NCBI GenBank assembly: GCA_016786705.1
Contig: JAEUVV010000006.1
Coordinates: 1 to 64,000 of the forward strand
DNA length: 64,000 bases
DNA from: Taibaiella sp.
Lineage (GTDB): Bacteria; Bacteroidota; Bacteroidia; Chitinophagales; Chitinophagaceae
Direction of reading: 5' to 3'
Shown here: positions 25,360-33,318 of the stretch, in pieces
Numbering within the stretch: position 1 is the first letter of the stretch
Layout: each line of letters starts with the position of its first letter
Translations under genes and position numbers: made by a program
The notes under the pieces: model-generated
The model's input: only the letters and a program-made list of their open reading frames with translations
What the model was told of the DNA's origin: nothing
Databases searched by the model: none

Positions 25360-26817
25360 ATGATTACACAGATCCCCGGGACAATCCAGAATTATATAAA
25401 CGGCCGCTTTACCGACCCCGTAAAAGGCCAGTATTTAGACAATATAAACCCTGCTACAGGCAAGGTCTACAGCCAGATCCCCAATAGCACAGCTGAAGAT
25501 GTGGAACTGGCAGTGGCCGCTGCGGAACAGGCGTTCCCCGAATGGAGCAAAACCACCGCGGAGTTCCGTTTCAGGATAATGAACAGGATAGCGGAACTTA
25601 TAGAAGAACACCTGGAATTTTTCGCCCTGGCAGAAACTAATGATAACGGTAAGCCATTAACTTTAAGCACCAGGGTAGATATTCCGCGCGCCGCAGAAAA
25701 TTTCAGGTTTTTTGCCAGCAGCATGATGCATTTCGCTTCTGAAAGCCATGCTATGCCGGGCAGGGCCATCAATTATACCTTACGCAAACCAATTGGTATT
25801 GTATCCTGCATTTCACCCTGGAACCTGCCGCTCTATCTCTTTACCTGGAAGATCGCACCGGCCCTGGCTGCAGGAAACTGCGTGATTGCCAAGCCCTCTG
25901 AGGTCACCCCAATGACGGCCTATCTATTGTGTCATATCGCTCAAGAAGCCGGCTTACCTGATGGGGTGATGAATATCCTGCACGGCGATGGCATCAATTG
26001 CGGGACAGCGATGGTGGAGCACAGCAAAATCAAAGCGGTATCATTCACCGGGAGCACAAGGGCCGGAAAAGATATCGCGGTCAAATGCGCTTCCGTACTC
26101 AAAAAAACGTCCCTGGAACTGGGAGGTAAAAACCCGGCCATCATTTTTGAAGATTGTGACTGGCCTAAAATGATGAAAACGGTCGTACAATCTTCTTTTG
26201 CCAATCAAGGCCAGATCTGCCTCTGCGGCTCCCGGGTATTGATACAGGAATCGATTTACGAAAAATTCAAAACGGAGTTCCTCGCTGAAGTAGCTAAACT
26301 CAATGTAGGCGATCCCTTGGAAAAAGGTTCGAAACAAGGGGCCGTGGTCAGTAAATTGCATTTCGACAAAGTAATGTCCTGCATAGCGCTTGCTGAAGCG
26401 GAGGGTGGAAAGATACTAACCGGCGGCTACGCTATCCAACCGGAAGGCAGATGTGCGGAAGGCTATTTCATCGCGCCAACCGTTATCGAAGGCCTTGGCC
26501 CTGATTGTAAAACAAATATGGAAGAAATCTTTGGACCTGTAGTAACCTTACAATCTTTTAAAGATGAGGCCGAAGCGCTCCGCTTAGCTAACCTTTCAGA
26601 CTATGGCCTTGCGGCAACCATCTGGACCCAGGATGTAAGCCGTGCTGTGCGGCTTTCAGAGCAGGTAAATTGCGGCATCATCTGGGTGAACTGCTGGCTG
26701 CTCAGGGATTTAAGAACTCCTTTCGGCGGGTTTAAAAATTCAGGTATGGGCCGGGAAGGCGGCTGGGAAGCTTTACGCTTCTTTACCGAACCTAAAAATA
26801 TTTGTATCGAATATTAA
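25360..26817 (+). CDS. aldehyde dehydrogenase, aminomuconate-semialdehyde type
   Basis: An NAD(P)-dependent aldehyde dehydrogenase of about 485 residues. Visible motifs are CISPWNLPL (NAD pocket), SFTGSTRAGKDI, LELGGKNPAII with the catalytic Glu, and FANQGQICLCGSR with the nucleophile Cys. The QICLC form and overall pattern fit the 2-aminomuconate/2-hydroxymuconate semialdehyde dehydrogenase (ALDH8-like) group, which fits the kynurenine 3-monooxygenase nearby. That assignment is inference; a general ALDH is the alternative. The start at 25360 gives MITQIPGT; a TTG 42 bases upstream would bury the -7 box inside the gene. A bidirectional terminator follows. Confidence 0.82.
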   Translation: MITQIPGTIQNYINGRFTDPVKGQYLDNINPATGKVYSQIPNSTAEDVELAVAAAEQAFPEWSKTTAEFRFRIMNRIAELIEEHLEFFALAETNDNGKPLTLSTRVDIPRAAENFRFFASSMMHFASESHAMPGRAINYTLRKPIGIVSCISPWNLPLYLFTWKIAPALAAGNCVIAKPSEVTPMTAYLLCHIAQEAGLPDGVMNILHGDGINCGTAMVEHSKIKAVSFTGSTRAGKDIAVKCASVLKKTSLELGGKNPAIIFEDCDWPKMMKTVVQSSFANQGQICLCGSRVLIQESIYEKFKTEFLAEVAKLNVGDPLEKGSKQGAVVSKLHFDKVMSCIALAEAEGGKILTGGYAIQPEGRCAEGYFIAPTVIEGLGPDCKTNMEEIFGPVVTLQSFKDEAEALRLANLSDYGLAATIWTQDVSRAVRLSEQVNCGIIWVNCWLLRDLRTPFGGFKNSGMGREGGWEALRFFTEPKNICIEY

Positions 26818-26832
26818 TATGATTAAATCATA

Positions 26833-26869
26833 AAAAAGTCCCGTAACATCATTTGTTACGGGACTTTTT
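26833..26869. terminator. bidirectional terminator
   Basis: A perfect 15-bp stem (26833-26847 with 26855-26869) with A5/T5 ends sits between the convergent aldehyde dehydrogenase and FKBP-like genes. Confidence 0.85.
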
Positions 26870-26886
26870 ACTTTAATTAAAAGAAA

Positions 26887-27393
26887 TTAATTATACCGCA
26901 TAAGGATCAATTTATACACAACATTCCCCTCTGCAGGCACGCTGGCACTTTCATGAATAGGCGCTTTTAAGACATCGTTGCCCTCCCTCAGGCTCGGGGG
27001 TGCATAGACGATAATTTCGCCGCCCATACCGATCATCGGGTAAGCATATCGCCAGATATAATTCTGATCAGACAGATCAAAAGTCGTATAGCTCGCGTTG
27101 TTGGCGCTTTGGAAATAAGTAAAGCCGGCCCCATCGGTACACTCAAAATTAGAATAGATATCCGAACAGATCCCCGGCTTATTGCTGGTACCCGGTTTTA
27201 CGATTCTATAATAAAACCCCCTGCTGTCATAGATAGCGTTCGTATCAATCTCGTTTACAAATTCATCCAGGCTGGCTTTTTCTTCCTCCGACAGTGTTAC
27301 CTCCTTTACGGGGCTACAAACATCTTTTTTAAAACAACCGGCAGACAAAAATATACTGACCATAAAAATGGCGCTCACAAAGTATTTCAACAT
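26887..27393 (-). CDS. degenerate FKBP-like lipoprotein
   Basis: A 168-residue predicted lipoprotein (LSAGC at 17-21) and a paralogue of the FKBP gene immediately upstream. Both share the pre-domain motif YDSRGFYYR and the ending PPSL-x-GN. Here the FKBP core has decayed: the DYTG-type strand reads NFEC, the FDS pocket reads YFQS, and the VIPG/W region reads NYIW. It is therefore unlikely to be a prolyl isomerase and may keep a chaperone or binding role. The start codon lies seven bases from the FKBP stop, so the two are co-transcribed. Confidence 0.65.
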   Translation of the reverse strand: MLKYFVSAIFMVSIFLSAGCFKKDVCSPVKEVTLSEEEKASLDEFVNEIDTNAIYDSRGFYYRIVKPGTSNKPGICSDIYSNFECTDGAGFTYFQSANNASYTTFDLSDQNYIWRYAYPMIGMGGEIIVYAPPSLREGNDVLKAPIHESASVPAEGNVVYKLILMRYN

Positions 27394-27399
27394 TTTATT

Positions 27400-27888
27400 T
27401 TATTTAATTTCGTCTGTAATAGAGTTTAACTTGATCTTAAAGATCAGGATAGAACCACCCGGAATGGATCCGTTATCTGCATTGCCATAAGCGAGGGACG
27501 GCGGCAGGTAGATAGAATACTCACTACCTTCTCCAAATAAAGGCATCGCCATTCTAAAACCCGGGATCAGGTTTCTTACCGCCATGCTTATATTATTGCC
27601 TGAGTCAAATATAGTACCGTTAGTCAGCTTACCGGTATAATCCACAACTACACCGGCGCATTGGCCCGGCATTTTTCCGGTACCCAGGGTATGCACGCGG
27701 TAATAGAATCCACGGCTATCATAAGTCGCTTCAATATTATTTTGATCGATAAAGTTCTTTAAGGCAATAGAATCTGACTGGCTAACCGCAACTGAAGCAT
27801 CTACACAAGGCTCTACTTTAGTTTTGGGAGTACACGCCGCGAATGCGGCAGCAGCGGCCACAGCAAGGCCAATAAAGGTATTACGCAT
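27400..27888 (-). CDS. FKBP-type peptidyl-prolyl isomerase, probable lipoprotein
   Basis: A 162-residue envelope FKBP. The N-terminus is a signal with a likely lipid-accepting Cys in FAAC near residue 19. The FKBP domain covers about 80-160: VVVDYTGKL, GTIFDSG with Phe-Asp of the active site, LIPGFRMAM (Phe in place of the usual Trp) and the LPPSLAYG loop. It should catalyse prolyl isomerisation and act as a periplasmic folding factor. The ATG at 27888 is preferred over an extended frame to 27978, because the signal begins there. It heads a two-gene unit with its degenerate paralogue. Confidence 0.82.
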   Translation of the reverse strand: MRNTFIGLAVAAAAAFAACTPKTKVEPCVDASVAVSQSDSIALKNFIDQNNIEATYDSRGFYYRVHTLGTGKMPGQCAGVVVDYTGKLTNGTIFDSGNNISMAVRNLIPGFRMAMPLFGEGSEYSIYLPPSLAYGNADNGSIPGGSILIFKIKLNSITDEIK

Positions 27889-28006
27889 AATTTTACTTTG
27901 AAACATCTGGCAAAAGTATAAGTTTTTATTGAATTCTTCGTTTGAATTGATATATTCATAACCACTTTTTAGCAACATATATTGTATTCAGGCCTGGTTT
28001 CTTTTG

Positions 28007-28014
28007 TACATTTG
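28007..28014 (+). promoter_or_regulatory. candidate -7 box for lptB
   Basis: TACATTTG matches the -7 consensus, 25 bases before the lptB ATG. A TTG lies 22 bases upstream of it, slightly further than ideal. Confidence 0.35.
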
Positions 28015-28039
28015 CTGAAATATTAATGATATAAAACGG

Positions 28040-28804
28040 ATGGAAACGGCAGAGCTGCAACGCATACACACTACGGAACTGGTGAAAAAATATGGTAAAC
28101 GAACTGTTGTCAACCATGTTTCGATCGAGGTAAAGCAGGGCGAGATCGTGGGTTTACTGGGGCCGAACGGCGCCGGGAAAACCACTTCCTTTTATATGAC
28201 CGTAGGCTTGGTCAAGCCGGATGAGGGCCAGGTTTTCCTCAATGAAGAAGACATCACCAAACTTCCCATGTACAAAAGAGCCCAGATGGGCATCGGCTAC
28301 CTGCCCCAGGAAGCCTCTATTTTCAGGAAACTGTCGGTAGAAGATAATATCGCGGCCGTGCTGGAAATGACCAAACTCAGCAAACAGGAACAAAGAATGA
28401 AGGTAGAAAGCCTGCTGGAAGAGTTCCGCCTGACCCATGTACGTAAAAGTATGGGTGATGTACTGAGCGGTGGTGAAAGGCGCCGTACAGAGATAGCGAG
28501 AGCGCTTGCGGTGAACCCTAAATTTATTCTTTTAGATGAACCCTTTGCCGGTATCGACCCTATCGCTGTAGAAGATATACAAGGCATTGTAGCCCGGCTT
28601 AAATACAAAAACATTGGCATTCTCATCACCGACCATAACGTAAACGAAACGCTATCTATTACCGACCGCGCTTACCTGATGTTTGAAGGCCGCCTTTTGA
28701 AATCGGGCACCGCTGAAGAGCTGGCGGCTGATGAAGAGGTAAGGAGAGTATACCTGGGTAAACACTTTGAACTGCGCCGTAAAAATTACGACGTCGGGCT
28801 CTAG
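28040..28804 (+). CDS. lptB: LPS export ABC transporter ATPase LptB
   Basis: The cytoplasmic ATPase of the LptBFG complex that extracts lipopolysaccharide from the inner membrane. The 254 residues carry Walker [10 protein letters not shown] (41-49), the Q-loop in [10 protein letters not shown], the signature LSGGERRR, Walker [14 protein letters not shown] and the His switch in [13 protein letters not shown] and [12 protein letters not shown] are typical of LptB rather than other ABC ATPases. It ends with a C-terminal helix extension. No other lpt gene is in the window. Confidence 0.94.
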   Translation: METAELQRIHTTELVKKYGKRTVVNHVSIEVKQGEIVGLLGPNGAGKTTSFYMTVGLVKPDEGQVFLNEEDITKLPMYKRAQMGIGYLPQEASIFRKLSVEDNIAAVLEMTKLSKQEQRMKVESLLEEFRLTHVRKSMGDVLSGGERRRTEIARALAVNPKFILLDEPFAGIDPIAVEDIQGIVARLKYKNIGILITDHNVNETLSITDRAYLMFEGRLLKSGTAEELAADEEVRRVYLGKHFELRRKNYDVGL

Positions 28805-28822
28805 TACAGTGTTTCGTTCCCT

Positions 28823-29323
28823 TTAAAAAGCCAGGAAATCCTCGATCTGGTACTTGATCAGCTCCTGCGTAGCGGTATGGGCAAACCGGTTGTTGATATC
28901 CAGTTCTTCATGGATTCTGGAGATCGGCAGCTTATTATAATGCACATGCACCTTGAGGTAATGCAGGATATTGGAAAAATGGTCCATTCCACGCGAGTTG
29001 CCGCCCCTCCCCGAAGCCAGCCCCGTAAGCAGTGCCTTCTTGTTCCACCAGCATTTACGAATATCCGTATGATCGATCATCGTCTTCAGGATACCCGGGA
29101 AGCTACCGTTATATTCCGGGATAATGAATATGAACTTATCAGAAGGGATCAGCCACTGCTCCTCTATCCGGAGCAGGTCCGGGCTCCTGTAATGAACTTC
29201 AAAGTCCTTCAGGGATAGAAAATTTACCGCAATGCCTTTTTCGATCAACATTTCATAATAATATTGCGCTACTTTCAGCGTATTGCTGTCATTCCTATTG
29301 GTACCGGAGATCAGGGTAATCAT
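28823..29323 (-). CDS. NADPH-dependent FMN reductase family protein
   Basis: A flavodoxin-like FMN reductase of 166 residues. The N-terminal phosphate loop SGTNRNDSNT (6-15) and the flavin-contacting PEYNGSFPG (about 69-77) are clear, as is the later GLASGRGGNSRG. Such enzymes reduce FMN or quinone-like compounds with NAD(P)H in the cytoplasm. A consensus promoter ends four bases before the ATG, so the mRNA should be leaderless. It converges on lptB with 18 bases between stops. Confidence 0.85.
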   Translation of the reverse strand: MITLISGTNRNDSNTLKVAQYYYEMLIEKGIAVNFLSLKDFEVHYRSPDLLRIEEQWLIPSDKFIFIIPEYNGSFPGILKTMIDHTDIRKCWWNKKALLTGLASGRGGNSRGMDHFSNILHYLKVHVHYNKLPISRIHEELDINNRFAHTATQELIKYQIEDFLAF

Positions 29324-29327
29324 ACTG

Positions 29328-29358
29328 CAAAGATAAACGCCGTACAGACTTATGCAAA
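29328..29358 (-). promoter_or_regulatory. consensus promoter giving a leaderless mRNA
   Basis: On the minus strand TTTG (complement of 29355-29358) lies 19 bases from TATCTTTG (complement of 29328-29335). The ATG of the FMN reductase follows after only four bases. The transcription start should therefore coincide with the start codon. Confidence 0.65.
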
Positions 29359-29471
29359 TAGTAATGTCAAATGCGGGTAATTATGAAATTTATAAACTTC
29401 CGGCCGCTTAAGCAATCCGATTTGTTGTTACCTTTGCCCAATTGCTTCATTTGTAAAAATAGATAAACGCT

Positions 29472-30161
29472 ATGCGTAAGCTTTGGTGGAAAATACTGTG
29501 TATTTTACTCTTAACCGCGACTTTTACTGTAGGTCTGCTGATGCCGGTACCGGCATTGAATATTCTCAATGAAACCATCCGTAATTTATTTTATCATGTA
29601 CCGATGTGGTTTGGCATGATGCTCCTGTTTGGCGTCAGTATGGTACATGCCATCCGTTACCTTAACACGCAGGACCTGAAGAAAGACATCAACAGTGAGC
29701 AATATGCAAAAGTAGGTGTATTGTTCGGTTGCCTGGGTATGGTTACCGGTATGGAATGGGCCAGGTTTACCTGGGGTGAATTCTGGAGTAACGACCCTAA
29801 GCAGCTGGCTTCCGCGATCAGCCTGCTGATCTACTTTGCTTACCTGGTATTAAGGTCTGCAGTTCCTGATTATGACAAGAAAGCTAAAATAGCTGCCGTG
29901 TTCAATATCTTCGCCTTTTTTATCATGATTCCCCTTATCATGGTATTGCCAAGACTTACCGAATCTTTACATCCCGGCAACGGGGGCAACCCGGCCTTTA
30001 GCGACCTGGCCCCTTCCATGAGACCACTATTCTACGTAGCCGTAACCGGCTGGTTTATGCTGGGCATCTGGATCGCCACGCTGGGCATCCGCTATAAACT
30101 TTTAGCCCTGAAAGATATTATTTCCGGCCCGGCAGCAACAAATACAACAGCACAACATTAA
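29472..30161 (+). CDS. ccmC: cytochrome c biogenesis protein CcmC/CcsA
   Basis: An inner-membrane haem-handling protein of 229 residues with six hydrophobic segments. The haem-binding WWD-type motif appears as WGEFWSNDPKQLAS near residue 97, and the flanking His residues are in the segments FYHVPMWF and MVHAIRYL. In system I, CcmC attaches haem to CcmE; the Bacteroidota often keep a mixed set. A small CcmD-like gene follows 39 bases later. No ccmE or ccmF is visible here. Confidence 0.88.
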   Translation: MRKLWWKILCILLLTATFTVGLLMPVPALNILNETIRNLFYHVPMWFGMMLLFGVSMVHAIRYLNTQDLKKDINSEQYAKVGVLFGCLGMVTGMEWARFTWGEFWSNDPKQLASAISLLIYFAYLVLRSAVPDYDKKAKIAAVFNIFAFFIMIPLIMVLPRLTESLHPGNGGNPAFSDLAPSMRPLFYVAVTGWFMLGIWIATLGIRYKLLALKDIISGPAATNTTAQH

Positions 30162-30200
30162 TATATTTCATCAATAATTTTAAAGAAAACAGGATTACCA

Positions 30201-30443
30201 ATGAACCGGATCGAATCAGTTTCAAAAAAAATATTAAGTTTTTGGATGGTAGCTTTATTGCTGTTCCCATTGAATTTACTGGCCCAAAACCCGCCGGCGG
30301 CTATGGCCGATAAATTTCGCGCAGACGGCAAAATTTATATTGTGATTTTAGTGATAATTACTATCTTTATTGGGATAATTGTTTACCTCTTTTCTCTGGA
30401 AAGAAAGATAAAGCGCCTGGAAAGAGAGCACAATATTAAATAA
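30201..30443 (+). CDS. CcmD-like small membrane protein
   Basis: An 80-residue protein with an N-terminal signal-like hydrophobic segment (about 11-28, ending LLAQ) and a second membrane helix (about 45-64). It is followed by a charged tail, SLERKIKRLEREHN. The helix-plus-basic-coil pattern and the position behind ccmC fit CcmD, which helps release holo-CcmE. It is co-transcribed with ccmC and probably with the glutamate dehydrogenase 28 bases later. Confidence 0.75.
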   Translation: MNRIESVSKKILSFWMVALLLFPLNLLAQNPPAAMADKFRADGKIYIVILVIITIFIGIIVYLFSLERKIKRLEREHNIK

Positions 30444-30471
30444 TCTTTAACCAATAACAATAAAACAGTTT

Positions 30472-31893
30472 ATGTCATCTACAAACCAAGCTTATAGCTT
30501 TTTTCAAGGAGTTGAGCGCAACTTTGATAAGGCTGCAAAATTTACCCGATTTGAAAAAGGTATCTTAGAACAAATCAAGGCCTGTAACTCAATTTTACGC
30601 ATTAAATTCCCTGTCAAGATAGGTAACGACATCGAAGTAATTGAAGCATACCGCGTTCAGCACTCCCATCATAAACTGCCTTGTAAAGGTGGTATCCGCT
30701 ACAGCATGGACGTGAACCAGGATGAAGTTATGGCGCTTGCAGCATTGATGACCTATAAATGCGCTATGGTAAATGTACCATTCGGTGGGGGCAAAGGCGG
30801 TATCCGGATCGATCCCAAAAAATACACGCCATTTGAATTAGAAAAGATCACACGCCGTTACACTTCTGAACTGGCAAAAAAGAATTTTATCGGCCCTGGT
30901 ATTGACGTACCGGCCCCGGATTATGGAACCGGATCAAGAGAAATGAGCTGGATCGTAGATACCTATGCCTCTCTTTATCCAGGGGAATTAAACGCCCAGG
31001 CCTGTGTTACCGGTAAACCTATTGCACAAGGCGGCGTAAGAGGCCGTACTGAAGCTACAGGGCTAGGAGTATTCTACGGTATCCGTGAGCTTTGTAATGT
31101 TGAGGAGGAAATGACTAAAGTAGGCTTACCGGTAGGTATAGCCGGTAAAAAGATCATCGTTCAGGGTTTAGGTAACGTAGGTTACTATGCTGCTAAATTC
31201 TTCCAGGAAGCTGGCGCTATCCTGGTAGGTCTTGCCGAATATGAAGGCGGTATCTATGATGCCAATGGCCTTGACCTGGAAGATGTAATGGCGCACCGCA
31301 AAAACACCGGCGCTATCCTGGACTTCCCGGGAGCCACCAATTTCTCGAACAGTGCCGACACCCTGGAACAACCTTGCGATATCCTGATCCCGGCAGCATT
31401 AGAAGCCGTGATCCACAAAGATAACGCGGCCAAGATACAGGCTAAAATTATTGGAGAAGCAGCCAATGGTCCTTTAACTCCGGATGCGGATGATATCCTG
31501 AACAAAAAAGGTGTGATCATCGTGCCAGACATGTACCTGAACGCAGGTGGTGTGACCGTATCTTACTTTGAATGGCTGAAAAACTTAAGCCACGTCCGTT
31601 ACGGCCGTATGGAAAAACGTTTCAGCGAAAACATGAACGCGGAAATCGTGAAAAATGTAGAAAACCTGACCGGCAAACGGATTGGTGAAACAGAAAGAAA
31701 AATGCTGTTACGCGGTCCCGACGAGGTAGACCTGGTATACTCCGGCCTGGAAGACACCATGATCGGCTCTTTCCACGAAATCCGGGAAGCCCTTAAAATG
31801 AACCAGGGCGTAGAGGACATGCGTACCGCAGCCTTTATTTGCGCCATCAACAAAGTTGGCGTTGCCTATGAAGAGCTGGGCATCTTCCCATAG
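30472..31893 (+). CDS. Glu/Leu/Phe/Val-type dehydrogenase (glutamate dehydrogenase)
   Basis: A cytoplasmic dehydrogenase of 473 residues interconverting glutamate and 2-oxoglutarate with NAD(P). Visible features are the substrate-binding KGGIRYSMDVN (Lys72), VPFGGGKGGIRIDP with Lys108, the catalytic Asp in IDVPAPDYGTG, and the Rossmann motif VQGLGNVGYYAAK near 225. The C-terminus runs on to a YEELGIFP tail. Cofactor preference is not obvious from sequence. It is the last gene behind ccmC and ccmD; a terminator follows. Confidence 0.92.
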   Translation: MSSTNQAYSFFQGVERNFDKAAKFTRFEKGILEQIKACNSILRIKFPVKIGNDIEVIEAYRVQHSHHKLPCKGGIRYSMDVNQDEVMALAALMTYKCAMVNVPFGGGKGGIRIDPKKYTPFELEKITRRYTSELAKKNFIGPGIDVPAPDYGTGSREMSWIVDTYASLYPGELNAQACVTGKPIAQGGVRGRTEATGLGVFYGIRELCNVEEEMTKVGLPVGIAGKKIIVQGLGNVGYYAAKFFQEAGAILVGLAEYEGGIYDANGLDLEDVMAHRKNTGAILDFPGATNFSNSADTLEQPCDILIPAALEAVIHKDNAAKIQAKIIGEAANGPLTPDADDILNKKGVIIVPDMYLNAGGVTVSYFEWLKNLSHVRYGRMEKRFSENMNAEIVKNVENLTGKRIGETERKMLLRGPDEVDLVYSGLEDTMIGSFHEIREALKMNQGVEDMRTAAFICAINKVGVAYEELGIFP

Positions 31894-31914
31894 AATAATT
31901 AAAAATACATGATC

Positions 31915-31942
31915 AAAGGATTGGTTTTTTAACCAATCCTTT
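31915..31942 (+). terminator. rho-independent terminator
   Basis: A perfect 12-bp stem (31915-31926 with 31931-31942) with a TTTT loop and a following T run, 22 bases after the glutamate dehydrogenase stop. Confidence 0.8.
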
Positions 31943-31976
31943 TTTTAACCCCCGGATATTATTAAGTATAAACACA

Positions 31977-31984
31977 TATCTTTG
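31977..31984 (+). promoter_or_regulatory. candidate -7 box
   Basis: TATCTTTG matches the -7 consensus 22 bases before the ATG of the OmpA-like lipoprotein. The -33 element is unclear. Confidence 0.35.
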
Positions 31985-32006
31985 AGCAAATTTCAAAACA
32001 CGGATT

Positions 32007-32564
32007 ATGGTATTGCTAAAAAGAGTTTTAGTATTGATATTCAGCCTGTTTTTCATTGCAGGCACAGTAGCTACAACCAGCTCCTGTAAGTCTAAAAAAA
32101 CGCTGACCAAAGCACAGCGGTCCAATATGAAAGCTGCTTATGAAGAGCTGAAACGGGAACTACCCGAAGCCCAGGTAACTTATGAAGACGACAAAGTAAA
32201 ACTAGTACTGCCGGAGGCTTTATTATTTGAAGTCAATTCAACACAAGTTAACCCTACCTATTTACCTACATTGGTAAAGATCGCCAAGGTGCTTAATAAA
32301 TACCCCGAAACAAGCTGCCTGATTACCGGCTATACAGATACGTCCGGCAGCCTGGAGCTGAACGAAAAGCTATCCTGGGGCCGGGCAGAGAGCGCTAAAA
32401 CAGCCCTCCTGAACAGCGAGGTAAAAAATAAAAGAATTTTCACCTGGGGCTTCGGTCCTAAGAACCCGGTCGCTACCAATGAAACGGTGGAAGGCCGCAA
32501 GCAAAACAGGCGGGTTGAATTCGTGTTCCTGTATAACTACCAGGGGCAGAACAAGCCACAATAA
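32007..32564 (+). CDS. OmpA-like peptidoglycan-binding lipoprotein
   Basis: A 185-residue envelope protein. The signal sequence ends in TTSSC (probable lipidation Cys near 27) followed by a Lys-rich linker. The C-terminal half is an OmpA/Pal-like domain: LLFEVNSTQVNPTY, ITGYTDTSGSLELNEKLSWGRA with the peptidoglycan-contacting Asp and Arg, and a final EGRKQNRRVEF. It should tether the outer membrane to the cell wall. It stands alone between terminators. Confidence 0.85.
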   Translation: MVLLKRVLVLIFSLFFIAGTVATTSSCKSKKTLTKAQRSNMKAAYEELKRELPEAQVTYEDDKVKLVLPEALLFEVNSTQVNPTYLPTLVKIAKVLNKYPETSCLITGYTDTSGSLELNEKLSWGRAESAKTALLNSEVKNKRIFTWGFGPKNPVATNETVEGRKQNRRVEFVFLYNYQGQNKPQ

Positions 32565-32580
32565 AAATATTTACGAAGTA

Positions 32581-32617
32581 TAAATGGGGCCGGGGAATTA
32601 CATTCCGGCCCCATTTA
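32581..32617 (+). terminator. terminator after the OmpA-like gene
   Basis: A perfect 13-bp stem (32581-32593 with 32605-32617) with a GC-rich core. It overlaps the upstream end of the next reading frame (32584), which supports the later start I chose for that gene. Confidence 0.7.
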
Positions 32618-32643
32618 TCTTTATATTTGAACCTACAATTCAA

Positions 32644-33264
32644 ATGACTATGCGCTTCCCCAAATTCAAAATACTTTTAACAGTCCTCTTGCCCTTTATA
32701 CTTGGCACTTCCTGTGCAACAAGTAACTTTAATGCTGCAGAGCGGCAACTGATCACTGCAGGTCAAAAAATGGACACGTTCCGGGTATTAAGCATCGCTG
32801 ACAAACAGGATTCAATAATCTTGAGAAAACCTTCGAAAGACTTGAAGCAAATAAAAGACAATAAAGACCTGGCCCAACTGCTGGCACGTATGAAAGTAAC
32901 CATGGATGCCGAAGAAGGTATCGGTATCGCCGGCCCGCAGGTAGGGATTAACCGCAATATTTTCCTGTTTACCCGCATTGACGAGCCGCAACAAAAAGTT
33001 CAGGTAGCTATTAATCCCAGGATCACCGCGCATTCCGATAGCCTGGTTTGTTTTGAAAGAGATGGTTGCCTTTCCATCCCCGACATACGTGGGAATTCTA
33101 AACGCTATGCCTGGATCGAAGTAAGCTATTACGACGAGAACGGCATCTTCATTAAAGAGCGTTTCAGCGGCCATAAAAGACCCGATAATTTTACCAATAT
33201 CATTTTCCAGCATGAATATGATCACATTAACGGGGTATTGTTTATTGACAAGCTATGTGATTAA
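32644..33264 (+). CDS. peptide deformylase homologue with a lipoprotein signal
   Basis: A 206-residue polypeptide deformylase-fold protein that appears to be exported. From the second Met (32650) the numbering gives a hydrophobic signal ending GTSC (Cys22). The three deformylase motifs follow: GIGIAGPQ (90-97), DGCLS (138-142; usual EGCLS) and HEYDH (188-192). The metal ligands Cys140, His188 and His192 and the catalytic Glu189 are all present. Classical deformylases act on nascent chains in the cytosol, so a membrane-anchored form is puzzling. I chose the ATG at 32644; an ATG at 32584 would lie inside the preceding terminator. The signal could also be a simple anchor. Confidence 0.8.
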   Translation: MTMRFPKFKILLTVLLPFILGTSCATSNFNAAERQLITAGQKMDTFRVLSIADKQDSIILRKPSKDLKQIKDNKDLAQLLARMKVTMDAEEGIGIAGPQVGINRNIFLFTRIDEPQQKVQVAINPRITAHSDSLVCFERDGCLSIPDIRGNSKRYAWIEVSYYDENGIFIKERFSGHKRPDNFTNIIFQHEYDHINGVLFIDKLCD

Positions 33265-33304
33265 AAAAGTAAAGCCGGAGCAATTGCTCCGGCTTTACTT
33301 TTTT
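33263..33304. terminator. bidirectional terminator (42-base perfect palindrome)
   Basis: A continuous perfect palindrome with A6 and T6 ends, between the convergent deformylase-like and NifU-like genes. Confidence 0.85.
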
Positions 33305-33318
33305 AATCCTATTATCAA

